NCBI GenBank assembly: GCA_964404825.1
Contig: CAYOLQ010000055.1
Location: forward strand, 1-22,854
Source: JACJXF01 sp964404825
GTDB taxonomy: Bacteria > Bacteroidota > Bacteroidia > Bacteroidales > GCA-2748055
Direction of reading: 5' to 3'
DNA length: 22,854 nt
Under the pieces are notes generated by a model, which worked only from the letters and a program-made list of their open reading frames with translations, was not told the origin of the DNA and made no database searches. This document shows, in pieces, positions 8,405-15,530 of this stretch. The stretch's first letter is position 1; each line of letters starts with the position of its first letter. A program made the translations under genes and the position numbers.

Positions 8405-10132
8405 CTACTTTTTGACCACCCTGATTGGAAGGATTGTTTTTTCAGAGTCGAAATGTATGAAATATATCCCCGGGGAAAATCCACTGAAATCAAAATATAA
8501 AATTTCTTCGTCCCGGGACACGAATGGATGCATTACAATTCCATCCAATCGGGTAATTCGCCCTGTCAGAAATGATATATTTTCCGGTAGTATAATGCTG
8601 GCATAATCTGTCACGGGATTCGGGTAGACTGACAGAATCGTTTTTGACTGGTTTAAAACGGATTTAGTTGTGATCTGGTCTGTTATCATCATCGCATAGG
8701 CATCGTAAGGCGCAAAAGATGAAATATTTAATGAAATAGTCAGGTTAGGGTTCATATCTGCTGTATTCTGAAAGAAACCTGATAAAAGAATCTGGTTATC
8801 TTTCCCCAGGTTCAAAGCAACACATCTTTCTTCACCGGTCCCGCCAGCCTGCCCTGCCCAGATAAATGAACCGGACTGTGAAAGTTTTATCAGGAAAATG
8901 TCTGTATCATCAGAAGCTGAATTCAGAACCATCTTTTCTGATCCGGGATCACAATCAATTGTTCCTCTGAACTGACCACCCAGAAATATATCGCCGTTTT
9001 TGGATATTTTGAGTCCATGAGGTTCTATGTAATCAAACTCATTAACAAAATGCTTCCCCCAAACAAAACTTCCTTCTGCTGTATAATGTGCCAGTGCGAA
9101 ATCGGAATAGCCTTCTACGTTGGGTTCGATAACATAACCATTTCCATTTTTATCAAGGTCTATTGTTGTAAAGAACTCTGCATTTGTAAAAATATTTCCA
9201 AGGCTGTCTGTATCAAGTGCCCATATTACTGTACTTCCACCCGCCGAACTGATATGTTTTACCCAGATGAAGTTTGCTCTTGTATCTGTTTTAAGGATAA
9301 AGCTATCATCAAATCCTGCCGAAGTAAGTGTACTTCCGGGATCATTATCTGCAAAATCCACTGTGCCCCGGAATTTACCTCCTGCAATAATATTGTTCGA
9401 TGAATCAGTGGCAAGAGCTGTTATCCTCTCCCCGGAGGTGCCTCCAAAAGTTTTAAACCAAAGGCGGTTTCCGCTTCGGCTTAGTTTAAGAATAAAGGCA
9501 TCATCGGCACCATTGGAGGTAATGAGGTTTTCCTCGAGTGGATCAGAGTTAAAATCCATTGTTTTTGAAAAACTGCCGGCGATTATCGGGTTATCTACAT
9601 CGTCAAGAACCATACTTGAGACAAAGTCATCACCAAGACCCGGGAAAACTTTAAACCATTCTGTATCCCCTTTGCTGTTTAACTTCACTATAAAAATGTC
9701 TCCACCGCCGATACTTTCGAAATTGGCTGAAGTATCATTGTTCGTGGAAAGATTTGTTTTCCATGAGAAAATCCCGGCAAGATAAATATTGTCGTCGCTG
9801 TCTATTGCCATTGCAGTTACCTCCTCCCTGTGCAGTCCCCCCATCCGGGCTGCCCATATAAGGTTGGAGCCTGCGTCCAGCTTTTGTATATAAATATCAC
9901 TTTCACCTGCACTGGTAAGTTTATATTCATTTTCACCGGGATCAAAATCCGGGGAACCGTAAAAAATTCCAGTATGAACGATGTCATTGTTACTGTCCAT
10001 TGCGATGCATTTTCCTTCATTTACGGACTCCTGTCCAACACCGACAACCCAGTTTAGTTGCTGAGCATGGTTAGCTGTTAAGTGAAAAACCAAAAGATAG
10101 ATGATAGGGAATATTCTTTTTAACCGTTTCAT
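8405..10132 (-). CDS. SBBP-repeat beta-propeller protein with T9SS C-terminal sorting domain
   Basis: A 575-residue exported protein of unknown role. Residues 1-23 are a signal peptide. Seven repeats of roughly 55-65 residues follow between about 40 and 485. Each pairs a D/N-x-x-x-N-I-x-x-x-G-x-F strand (for example 46-57, 111-122, 243-254, 377-388) with a DxFIxKL strand and an aromatic W strand (for example 79-93, 144-160, 210-226). This is the SBBP beta-propeller pattern, and seven repeats would close one propeller. Residues about 498-575 form a type A T9SS sorting domain, with VYPNP at 502-506 and GIYFIHF near the end. Export to the cell surface or medium is therefore expected. A terminator after the upstream lipoprotein gene suggests separate transcription. 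Such proteins probably bind ligands or other proteins. No enzyme motif is visible. Confidence 0.85.
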   Translation of the reverse strand: MKRLKRIFPIIYLLVFHLTANHAQQLNWVVGVGQESVNEGKCIAMDSNNDIVHTGIFYGSPDFDPGENEYKLTSAGESDIYIQKLDAGSNLIWAARMGGLHREEVTAMAIDSDDNIYLAGIFSWKTNLSTNNDTSANFESIGGGDIFIVKLNSKGDTEWFKVFPGLGDDFVSSMVLDDVDNPIIAGSFSKTMDFNSDPLEENLITSNGADDAFILKLSRSGNRLWFKTFGGTSGERITALATDSSNNIIAGGKFRGTVDFADNDPGSTLTSAGFDDSFILKTDTRANFIWVKHISSAGGSTVIWALDTDSLGNIFTNAEFFTTIDLDKNGNGYVIEPNVEGYSDFALAHYTAEGSFVWGKHFVNEFDYIEPHGLKISKNGDIFLGGQFRGTIDCDPGSEKMVLNSASDDTDIFLIKLSQSGSFIWAGQAGGTGEERCVALNLGKDNQILLSGFFQNTADMNPNLTISLNISSFAPYDAYAMMITDQITTKSVLNQSKTILSVYPNPVTDYASIILPENISFLTGRITRLDGIVMHPFVSRDEEILYFDFSGFSPGIYFIHFDSEKTILPIRVVKK

Positions 10133-10204
10133 GATGAACTTTTGTGTGATTTCTTATTATTTGTTTTAAACAGTAGGTTATTTACTTACACAACCGGAAT
10201 AATT

Positions 10205-10230
10205 GAAAAAAGTAAAGAATCCAGATTCTT
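10205..10230 (-). terminator. Intrinsic terminator overlapping the lipoprotein stop codon
   Basis: On the minus strand AAGAATC (10230-10224) and GATTCTT (10221-10215) form a 7-bp stem. It is followed by TTACTTTTTTC. The stem begins within the TAA stop of the upstream gene. The loop is only two bases, so the innermost pair probably opens. Confidence 0.5.
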
Positions 10231-11116
10231 AATCATAATAACAGTCGTATGTTATCAGTTTCAGGAATTCCGTGTTAGCTCCTTCCATTAGAAGGCTTTG
10301 TTCAACAATATAATTGTGTTCATTAACCTGGTATTGGTATTCGTAGGTATACGTTCCATTCAGGCCACCGTTAAGGTAAGCAGGGACTGTGAGTTTTGCA
10401 GGTGCGTATAGGTTTGACTTCACCAGTTCCGGGTTTACAACCACTTTGATGCTGGGTTGGAAATAGGTAGTAAGTTCATATTTCTCATAATAACTCATTT
10501 TATCATCATAATTGAAATATTTCCATTCGATCAACTGAGAGTTGGAATCATAGAAATACTGAATCTGATAATTATCGTAAAAGGTCCCCGGGACATAATT
10601 TTCATTGTCGTAATACGTTTCAGTCTCCAGAAGGCCGTTTGAATCATATTCATAATAAATAGTTCCTTTCAGGCCAAAAGGTTCTTCGGGTACATTGGTG
10701 CTGACATAAACATTGGCAGAATCTATAACGTCAGAGGAATTCCCATAACTGGTGTAATAATACACTGTAAGGCTTGAAAATTCTCCGGGTCCGTATTGAT
10801 AGAAATCCCCTGTATAATGAAAAACACTGTCAATTCTCAATCCGGCAATGGAAGCCGGAGAATAACGGTAGCTGTAAGTATTGGTAATGACAGAACTCAG
10901 CGGGTCGTGCTCGTAATAGAAATCAAGAATACTTGGGGATTCTTCCAGATAATAATAGCTAAAAAGTGGTGCAGCCTTATCATTTAGAATGCTTTTGATA
11001 TAGCAGCCATCGCCAATGATTACAGGGTCTTTATCCTCGATAATATCTTCATTTTCAGAACATCCAGAGGCGATGCCTGCCATTATAAAAATAAGTAAGG
11101 TTTTAATGATTTTCAT
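10229..11116 (-). CDS. Tyrosine-rich lipoprotein with YD-like repeats
   Basis: A lipoprotein of 295 residues from the ATG at 11116; an in-frame ATG at 11134 would add six residues. I prefer the inner start because it gives a classic signal, MKIIK, then a hydrophobic stretch, then a lipobox IASGC. Mature acidic residues (SENEDIIEDKD) follow the cysteine, as is common in surface-exposed Bacteroidota lipoproteins. The body is rich in Tyr, Asn and Asp, with recurring YxYDSNGxLxExxYY-type motifs similar to YD/RHS-like repeats seen in other lipoproteins of this phylum. No catalytic motif is visible and I do not recognise a named family. It lies between two other cell-surface protein genes on the same strand. 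Confidence 0.75.
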   Translation of the reverse strand: MKIIKTLLIFIMAGIASGCSENEDIIEDKDPVIIGDGCYIKSILNDKAAPLFSYYYLEESPSILDFYYEHDPLSSVITNTYSYRYSPASIAGLRIDSVFHYTGDFYQYGPGEFSSLTVYYYTSYGNSSDVIDSANVYVSTNVPEEPFGLKGTIYYEYDSNGLLETETYYDNENYVPGTFYDNYQIQYFYDSNSQLIEWKYFNYDDKMSYYEKYELTTYFQPSIKVVVNPELVKSNLYAPAKLTVPAYLNGGLNGTYTYEYQYQVNEHNYIVEQSLLMEGANTEFLKLITYDCYYD

Positions 11117-11275
11117 TGGTATGTCTGTTTTCATAAATAATACTGAATAAAAACATATTATTATCTGAAAATGTTTATTCAGTACGTTAATTTTTATCAG
11201 AATATTTGTCGGGCTCTGATTACAGTTTTAACATACCTCAGCATTGTGTTAAAATAATTTCTGAACAGAAGTTGA

Positions 11276-11311
11276 ACCACGAATACATTGATATAATCAT
11301 GAATTCGTGGT
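11276..11311. repeat. Perfect 9-bp inverted repeat (hairpin)
   Basis: ACCACGAAT (11276-11284) and ATTCGTGGT (11303-11311) flank an 18-base spacer that itself contains TGAT/ATCA. It lies in the 280-bp gap between the two lipoprotein genes. It lacks a T-tract on either strand, so it is not a typical terminator. It may be a dispersed palindromic element. Confidence 0.5.
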
Positions 11312-11345
11312 ATTATGGTAGTTTGTATTAATAGAATTTTCTCAC

Positions 11346-11366
11346 CTGCATGACTGCAACATGCAG
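11346..11366. repeat. Perfect 7-bp inverted repeat downstream of the lamin-tail lipoprotein gene
   Basis: CTGCATG (11346-11352) and CATGCAG (11360-11366) surround a 7-base loop, 31 bp past the stop of the gene ending at 11398. A role in transcript end formation is possible, but no U-run follows. Confidence 0.4.
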
Positions 11367-11397
11367 TTCTTAATCAAGAAATATTTAAATCAATAAA

Positions 11398-12675
11398 TCA
11401 AAGACACTGATCATTAACAGTCCCCGGAGTACCAAAATCGCCTGTATAATATACCGAACCTGAGGTACACCATGAAGTACCCCAAATTGCATCTGAAGTA
11501 TTTAACAGGTTTGGATTGAGAGCAATGGAAGCGCCTGCAAGAGCCGGGAAATTGTCTGCTCCGTAATCGACAGAAAAAATCAGTGTTCCGGGTCCCGTAC
11601 CTGTATCCGGGTTGTAAATTGACAAAGTTGCTCCGGTATTGGGCAGGGAAATGGCTGTTCCAAAAACATAGCTGTTGATTGTTTCTGTAGCCAATGCTGT
11701 GCGTGCTAGTACAAAATACCCACCTGGCAGGAGTTCAATCGGAGCAGGAATTGTATGTGTGTTGATCGCATCTCTCTGAATAACAAGATTCTGTAGGTTT
11801 ATTACCTTGTCTGAATTGTTGTAAATCTCAAACCATTCCCCTGTTGCATCGGTAAGTGCAGATGGGTCAAACATTATCTCTGTTATTAGTAAATCACCAT
11901 ATATAACTGAACTATCCTGAGGAATAGCAATTACATCTGTTATTTCCACAGGCTCTACCGGTATCTCTGTTTCATCCATAAACAGCTGAAATGTTGCCTT
12001 CCCGGTATTTACTGTTGTATTTACAACAATTTCATAATGCCTTCCCGGAAGTGGGTTGGTTATTGCTCCGGATAGAGTTTTTGTAATTTCTGATCCATCT
12101 GGATTTATAGCTGTAAGCACTACCCGGATATTAAGAGGTGAAGGTTGAAAGTAACCAAATCTGGTTTCATTCATTGTAAAAACAAGAGAATCGAGCAAAG
12201 ATGATACGGTTGTAGAAACGTCCGGAAAACTGCTTATGGTGTTTTCGGAATATACAACCGAAACAATAGTATTGGCAAGTCCGCATCTTACCTGAACAGA
12301 TTGCTGCATGTTGCTGTTGATAGTAAAAACTCCGGATACCCCATAATAATATGGGTTTTCAAATGCTGCGGGGAGGTTATTATCCGAGTGAGCTTCAACA
12401 TAATAACTGCCTGGTAAAAGTTCGATTGTATCAGGCATTTCAGAAGCGGTTTGGTAAACCAGTACTTCCGCACCCGCCGCACTTCGCACAATGACTTTAA
12501 AATCGTCAATAGCATCCGTTGCTTTAAGTCCGTTGTTCAATTCGTATTCATTAATAATTAGTCCGATATCAATTGTAAGACTGCCGGTTTGTTTTCCGGT
12601 AACGATTTCATCTTTATGGCAGGAAATCAGGAGAATTGTGATTATGCCAATAAACAAAGGAATAAGTTTTTTCAT
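11398..12675 (-). CDS. DUF4493-like lipoprotein with C-terminal lamin-tail domain
   Basis: A 425-residue lipoprotein. Residues 1-19 form a lipoprotein signal ending in LLISC, with C19 as the lipidated residue. Residues about 30-235 look like the DUF4493 class: GSLTIDIGL, then DFKVIVRSAAG, then ELLPGSYYVEAHSD. This class is found in surface lipoproteins of Bacteroidota. Residues about 260-415 form a lamin-tail domain (LTD), with LLITEIMFDPS, GEWFEIYNNSD and LLPGGYFVLAR. LTDs are immunoglobulin-like folds often attached to secreted nucleases or adhesins. Here no nuclease domain is present. The gene is separated by about 100 bp from a membrane-protein remnant upstream and by 280 bp from the next lipoprotein gene. 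A binding or structural surface role is likely but unproven. Confidence 0.82.
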   Translation of the reverse strand: MKKLIPLFIGIITILLISCHKDEIVTGKQTGSLTIDIGLIINEYELNNGLKATDAIDDFKVIVRSAAGAEVLVYQTASEMPDTIELLPGSYYVEAHSDNNLPAAFENPYYYGVSGVFTINSNMQQSVQVRCGLANTIVSVVYSENTISSFPDVSTTVSSLLDSLVFTMNETRFGYFQPSPLNIRVVLTAINPDGSEITKTLSGAITNPLPGRHYEIVVNTTVNTGKATFQLFMDETEIPVEPVEITDVIAIPQDSSVIYGDLLITEIMFDPSALTDATGEWFEIYNNSDKVINLQNLVIQRDAINTHTIPAPIELLPGGYFVLARTALATETINSYVFGTAISLPNTGATLSIYNPDTGTGPGTLIFSVDYGADNFPALAGASIALNPNLLNTSDAIWGTSWCTSGSVYYTGDFGTPGTVNDQCL

Positions 12676-12726
12676 AGCTGTAAGTTTTTAAGTTTTTTAA
12701 AAAGACTGTACAGCTATATGTGGTAA
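12675..12726 (-). promoter_or_regulatory. 5' leader inverted repeat reaching the start codon of the lamin-tail lipoprotein
   Basis: In the minus-strand transcript, UAGCUGUA (12726-12719) can pair perfectly with UACAGCUA (12682-12675). The last base of the second arm is the A of the AUG. The 36-base loop is AU-rich. Such a fold could influence initiation. It is a sequence observation only. Confidence 0.35.
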
Positions 12727-12778
12727 TAAGTAAAATCTCAGCGTGGTAAATTAGTTTTTTTTCTCAGTCTTCAACGCA

Positions 12779-12973
12779 CTAAAGTTTCAGCCGTATATTA
12801 ATTTTTTCAAGTAATGCAGCAAAACCCACCATAGCGATTGCCCAGGCGAGTGATCCTCCGACTGCCAGAAGCTGGCTGTTTTCCTGCTTATAAAAAAACA
12901 GGGGGATACTTAATCCCAGGAAAAGGTAGTACAGAATATCCGGAGCGAGGTAGGTTGTAAGTGTTACAAAAAC
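12779..12973 (-). pseudogene. C-terminal remnant of a polytopic membrane protein
   Basis: Directly after the GH5 stop codon the same frame stays open for 64 codons to a TAG at 12779. It reads like membrane protein: YLAPDILYYLFLGLSIPLFF, then YKQENSQ, then a second hydrophobic helix LAWAIAMVGFAALL, and a basic end NIRLKL. There is no usable start codon until an internal ATG late in the frame. The likely explanation is the 3' end of a larger integral-membrane gene, left behind when the GH5 gene or a deletion joined here. The parent family cannot be named. Programmed readthrough of the GH5 stop is a less likely alternative. Confidence 0.5.
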
Positions 12974-13930
12974 TTATAAACCATTATTGTATTTCCTGAT
13001 AAGTTCGCGGGTTTTTATACCCGATTCGTTGAGGTCTTTTGTTTTCCAGTTCCCATTTGTTCCCGCACCTGGCAATAATACGCTGCAGCTTTCCTTCTTG
13101 GATGAAACCGACCATTTAATCCAGCTGATTTTGTTTTCTTCCATCCAGTCAATCCATTTTTGCCATTCAGCATAATTGATAGGGCCGTCTCCGGAAGCCT
13201 CCATTCCTGCTGACTCAGAAACAAAAATAGGAATTCCTTTGCTGAGAGCATAATTACTTCTGTCGCGCAGAAACTGCCCATGCGTTCCTGCATAAAAGTG
13301 TACGGTATACATCAGGTTTGTAAAACCCTGAATCGGATCATCGGCAACAATATGAATGTCCTGATCCCAGTGAGGAGAACCAACCAGAATAATATTATCG
13401 GGGTCTATTTTTCGGATAAGAGCAATGATTTCCTCTGAATAAGATTTTACTTCTTCCCAGCTCTGCTTGACGGGCTCGTTGAAGATCTCATAAATAACAT
13501 TGGGATAAGAACCATAACGGGTGGCCATATCGGTAAAGAAAACCCTGGCTTCTTTAAGGTTGATGCCGTGACTGTGCCAGTCAATTACCACATAAATGCC
13601 TTCTTTAATGGCTGCATCTACCACCACATTAACCATTTGAGTTGACCATTCCGGTTTTTCGATGTAACCATTTCCCGGTTCAACACCCATCGCAGCTCTG
13701 ACCACCGAGCATGACCAGTCTTTATAAAGCCATTCCACTGTTCCGGCAGTATAATAATCTGACCACCAATTATGCCATCCAAGGCTCATCCCGCGCAATA
13801 CAACCGGACTACCTTTTTCGTTAACCAGATTAAGCCCTTCAACCCGAAGCTGTCCGTTTTCTTTAACAGGCTGGGAGAACAGTGTTGAAGCAGTAAGAAT
13901 TAAAATGCTGAACGCTATAATTTTTTTCAT
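12974..13930 (-). CDS. Secreted GH5 family endoglucanase-like enzyme
   Basis: A protein of 318 residues from the ATG at 13930. A start at 13996 would add 22 residues before the signal peptide and overlap the neighbouring remnant, so the inner start is preferred. It has a signal peptide (MKKIIAFSILILTASTLFSQ) and then one GH5 TIM barrel resembling subfamily 2 (Cel5A-like). Conserved features are RGMSLGWHNW near the start, VVRAAMGV (R78), IDWHSH (H119), IFNEP with acid/base E152, HFYAGTHG (H211, Y213), and nucleophile E239 in IFVSESAG. Most relatives have E-W-G or E-F-G after the nucleophile, whereas this protein has E-S-A. The likely activity is endo-beta-1,4-glucanase or a related glucanase. 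No carbohydrate-binding module or sorting domain is attached. Gene remnants lie on both sides. Confidence 0.85.
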   Translation of the reverse strand: MKKIIAFSILILTASTLFSQPVKENGQLRVEGLNLVNEKGSPVVLRGMSLGWHNWWSDYYTAGTVEWLYKDWSCSVVRAAMGVEPGNGYIEKPEWSTQMVNVVVDAAIKEGIYVVIDWHSHGINLKEARVFFTDMATRYGSYPNVIYEIFNEPVKQSWEEVKSYSEEIIALIRKIDPDNIILVGSPHWDQDIHIVADDPIQGFTNLMYTVHFYAGTHGQFLRDRSNYALSKGIPIFVSESAGMEASGDGPINYAEWQKWIDWMEENKISWIKWSVSSKKESCSVLLPGAGTNGNWKTKDLNESGIKTRELIRKYNNGL

Positions 13931-13985
13931 ATTGGTGAATTTGCTGTTTAGTGACAAAGTATTTTCACATGCTGACAAAAGTATT

Positions 13986-14261
13986 TTATTTAGCAATTAA
14001 TTTACGTGTAATAATGCTGGTGTTGTTAACTACCCTTACAAAGTAAATTCCCTGGGGAAAACCAGATAAAGAAAAACGAGTTGTTCCACAATTGGCAATT
14101 TTTGACGCAATGATACTTCCACTGGTGTTGATAATATTAATCTCTGAACCTGATTCGGCAATAACATTTACATTGCTCGTGTCAGGGTTGGGGTAAACAT
14201 TTACTTCCATTTCATCAAACCCGACTTCAGAAACATTATCGGCATCGGTTATAAAGTGCAC
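13986..14261 (-). pseudogene. Orphan T9SS type A sorting domain (3' remnant of a cargo gene)
   Basis: An open frame of 91 codons from a GTG encodes a near-complete T9SS C-terminal sorting domain: NVYPNPDTSNVNVI, then IINTSGSII, GFPQGIYFVRVV and a basic end RKLIAK. There is no signal peptide and no passenger domain. Upstream, the frame runs only to a TAA at 14337-14339 without an ATG. Sorting domains work only at the C-terminus of exported proteins, so this is best read as the tail of a lost cargo gene. It ends 55 bp before the GH5 start. It may once have been the tail of a different glycosidase. Confidence 0.65.
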
Positions 14262-14907
14262 AATTATAAAAAGAGTATTGATCGACCTTATAAAAGATAA
14301 TTTGAGATAAGATATCCTCGCATGTGGATTTATTAATTATAGGAATCTCATTCAGATCATCATATTTTTCAAATACTAATCTATTAATTTTAAATTCAGT
14401 CATAGGTAATAGATTTATAACTATAGTAGTGAAGTTAAAGTTATAATAATTAGTTCGATTATAATAATTGAAGTAAGGAAAGATTAAAACTTAAGAAAAT
14501 AAGTGCTGTATCATATAAAAAGCACTTTACTATTAATTTAATGATACTTTTTTTGGATTTCCAAAATACATAAAGGACAGGAGAACCATTAAAGACATCA
14601 GAGAAATAATTGAAGTATCTTTTGAATAATTAGTGTTCTTTAGATAAATGTGCGTTTAAGCATTCTTTCAATAGTGCTTCTTATTGTAATATTTTTCTAC
14701 TACAAAGAAGAATGCCATTGTAAGTTATTAATTTACAATGGGTTAATTTACTTAATTTTCGGGGTGAGAAGATTGCTCACAACCTTCGGCTGCTCGCGGA
14801 CTTCCATAGAGTGGCTTAAAAGAAAAAGCCTGCATTCGCTTCGCTCATTATGTGCTTTATTTTTTCATTTGCTTTTGAAAGCAAGCTTCAACGCAATAAA
14901 AAAATAA
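14262..14907. other. AT-rich gene-poor stretch with palindromes
   Basis: No convincing gene. A minus-strand frame from an ATG at 14403 to 14236 (55 codons, starting MTEFKINRLVFEKYDDL) overlaps the sorting-domain remnant and has no other support. A perfect 9-bp inverted repeat, CCATTGTAA (14715-14723) and TTACAATGG (14733-14741), could form a hairpin with a T-rich plus-strand flank. The right part holds a tRNA 3'-end copy and a larger palindrome, listed separately. Confidence 0.4.
14759..14772 (-). repeat. 14-bp duplicate of the tRNA-Pro 3' end
   Basis: TCGGGGTGAGAAGA at 14759-14772 is identical to 14948-14961, which covers the discriminator base, the 3' acceptor strand and the start of the T arm of the adjacent tRNA-Pro. 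The copy has the same orientation and lies 189 bp beyond the tRNA 3' end. Sequence further right (CTCACAACCTTCGGCTGCTC) loosely resembles the tRNA T-arm region. It could be an attachment-site scar of an integrated element or a decayed second tRNA. Confidence 0.5.
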
Positions 14908-14910
14908 AGC
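14854..14910. repeat. Long imperfect palindrome downstream of tRNA-Pro
   Basis: GCTTTATTTTTT followed by a TTGC..TTGAA block (14854-14879) is mirrored by TTCAACGCAATAAAAAAATAAAGC (arm 14887-14910, written here as one arm). The outer 12 bp pair perfectly, with a 7-base loop AGCAAGC between the arms. It lies next to the tRNA terminator and could act as a second transcription end signal or be a small palindromic element. Confidence 0.45.
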
Positions 14911-14937
14911 CTGATCTGCCGCAAGGCAGACCAGGCT
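14898..14937 (-). terminator. Intrinsic terminator of the tRNA-Pro transcript
   Basis: On the minus strand AGCCTGGTCTGCC (14937-14925) pairs with GGCAGATCAGGCT (14920-14908) around a TTGC loop, giving a 13-bp stem with one G-U pair. TTATTTTTTTATT follows. The stem begins 10 bases after the tRNA 3' end. The plus-strand flank is also T-rich, so it may work in both directions. Confidence 0.85.
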
Positions 14938-14947
14938 TTTTCTTTTG

Positions 14948-15020
14948 TCGGGGTGAGAAGACTCGAACTTCCGGCCTCGTCGTCCCGAACGACGCGCGCT
15001 GCCAACTGCGCTACACCCCG
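14948..15020 (-). tRNA. tRNA-Pro (anticodon CGG)
   Basis: This is a complete 73-nt cloverleaf. The acceptor is CGGGGTG/CACCCCG with discriminator A, and the C1-G72 pair is typical of bacterial tRNA-Pro. The D stem is GCGC/GCGC with loop AGTTGGCA. The anticodon stem is CGTCG/CGACG with loop TTCGGGA, giving anticodon CGG, which reads CCG. The variable loop is 5 nt. The T arm is GGAAG-TTCGAGT-CTTCT with one G-U pair. CCA is not encoded and must be added after transcription. Confidence 0.95.
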
Positions 15021-15066
15021 TTTTCATCCACCGTAGCTTTAGCGAAGGTGGGTTTTATTTGCGCTG

Positions 15067-15074
15067 CAAATATA
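15067..15074 (-). promoter_or_regulatory. Likely -7 promoter box of tRNA-Pro
   Basis: The minus strand reads TATATTTG here, a perfect TAnnTTTG match 46 bp before the mature tRNA 5' end. Between them lies a short palindromic stretch, CCACC (15028-15032) and GGTGG (15047-15051), that would fall in the 5' leader. No clear -33 TTTG is seen. Confidence 0.5.
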
Positions 15075-15530
15075 CTGAAATACTTTATCGGTATCCGGTA
15101 TAAATTTAAAAATTTGATTTTATTTGAATTGCCGTATCCCGAATTAATGTAATGGGTTCAGGTTTATACACGGAATAACACCTTACAGGCTTTTTAGAGA
15201 TTCTTGTTTCAGAATGTGCATGAAATGCTGTTTAGTTCTGTTAGAAAAGGGTTAACTGATAATTTAATTTATTGAGTAAAGAAATGCGGGAATGTACCAG
15301 ATATCAAACATATATTTAAATATTTCGATGAATTCAAATCAGCAAAGTGTTTATAATAAATTAAAAATTAATTATATACTAGTTTATCATGTTTTTAGGT
15401 GGTTGCATTTCAATTTCAGGATATTCCTTTTCAAATTATGTCTTTGATGGAAAAATAGTTAAAAAACATAAAGAATTAAAAATCATAAAATCAGTAAATT
15501 AGGAAAAATGTTGCGATTTTTTTATATAAT
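15075..15530. other. AT-rich intergenic region, no supported gene
   Basis: No gene was found. The longest start-to-stop frame noticed is a 37-codon plus-strand frame at 15389-15502 (MFLGGCISISGYSFSNYVFD...), which has no supporting signal and is probably chance. Base composition is more AT-rich than the flanking genes. Confidence 0.4.

Noticed and set aside
9267..9785. 172-codon plus-strand open frame
   Set aside because: It lies wholly antisense to the SBBP propeller gene, whose repeats and sorting domain are clearly coding. The peptide shows no domain or signal.
13931..13996. Upstream start for the GH5 enzyme
   Set aside because: It would place 22 extra residues before a classic signal peptide and overlap the sorting-domain remnant.
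14236..14403. 55-codon minus-strand frame starting MTEFKINRLVFEKYDDL
   Set aside because: It overlaps the sorting-domain remnant in another frame, has no promoter or terminator and lies in very AT-rich DNA. Too weak to call.
14650..14907. 85-codon plus-strand open frame with a hydrophobic start
   Set aside because: It runs through palindromes and the tRNA 3'-end copy, starts from poor context and changes composition midway. No family resemblance.
14850..15152. 100-codon plus-strand open frame
   Set aside because: It spans the terminator and the whole tRNA-Pro gene on the opposite strand.
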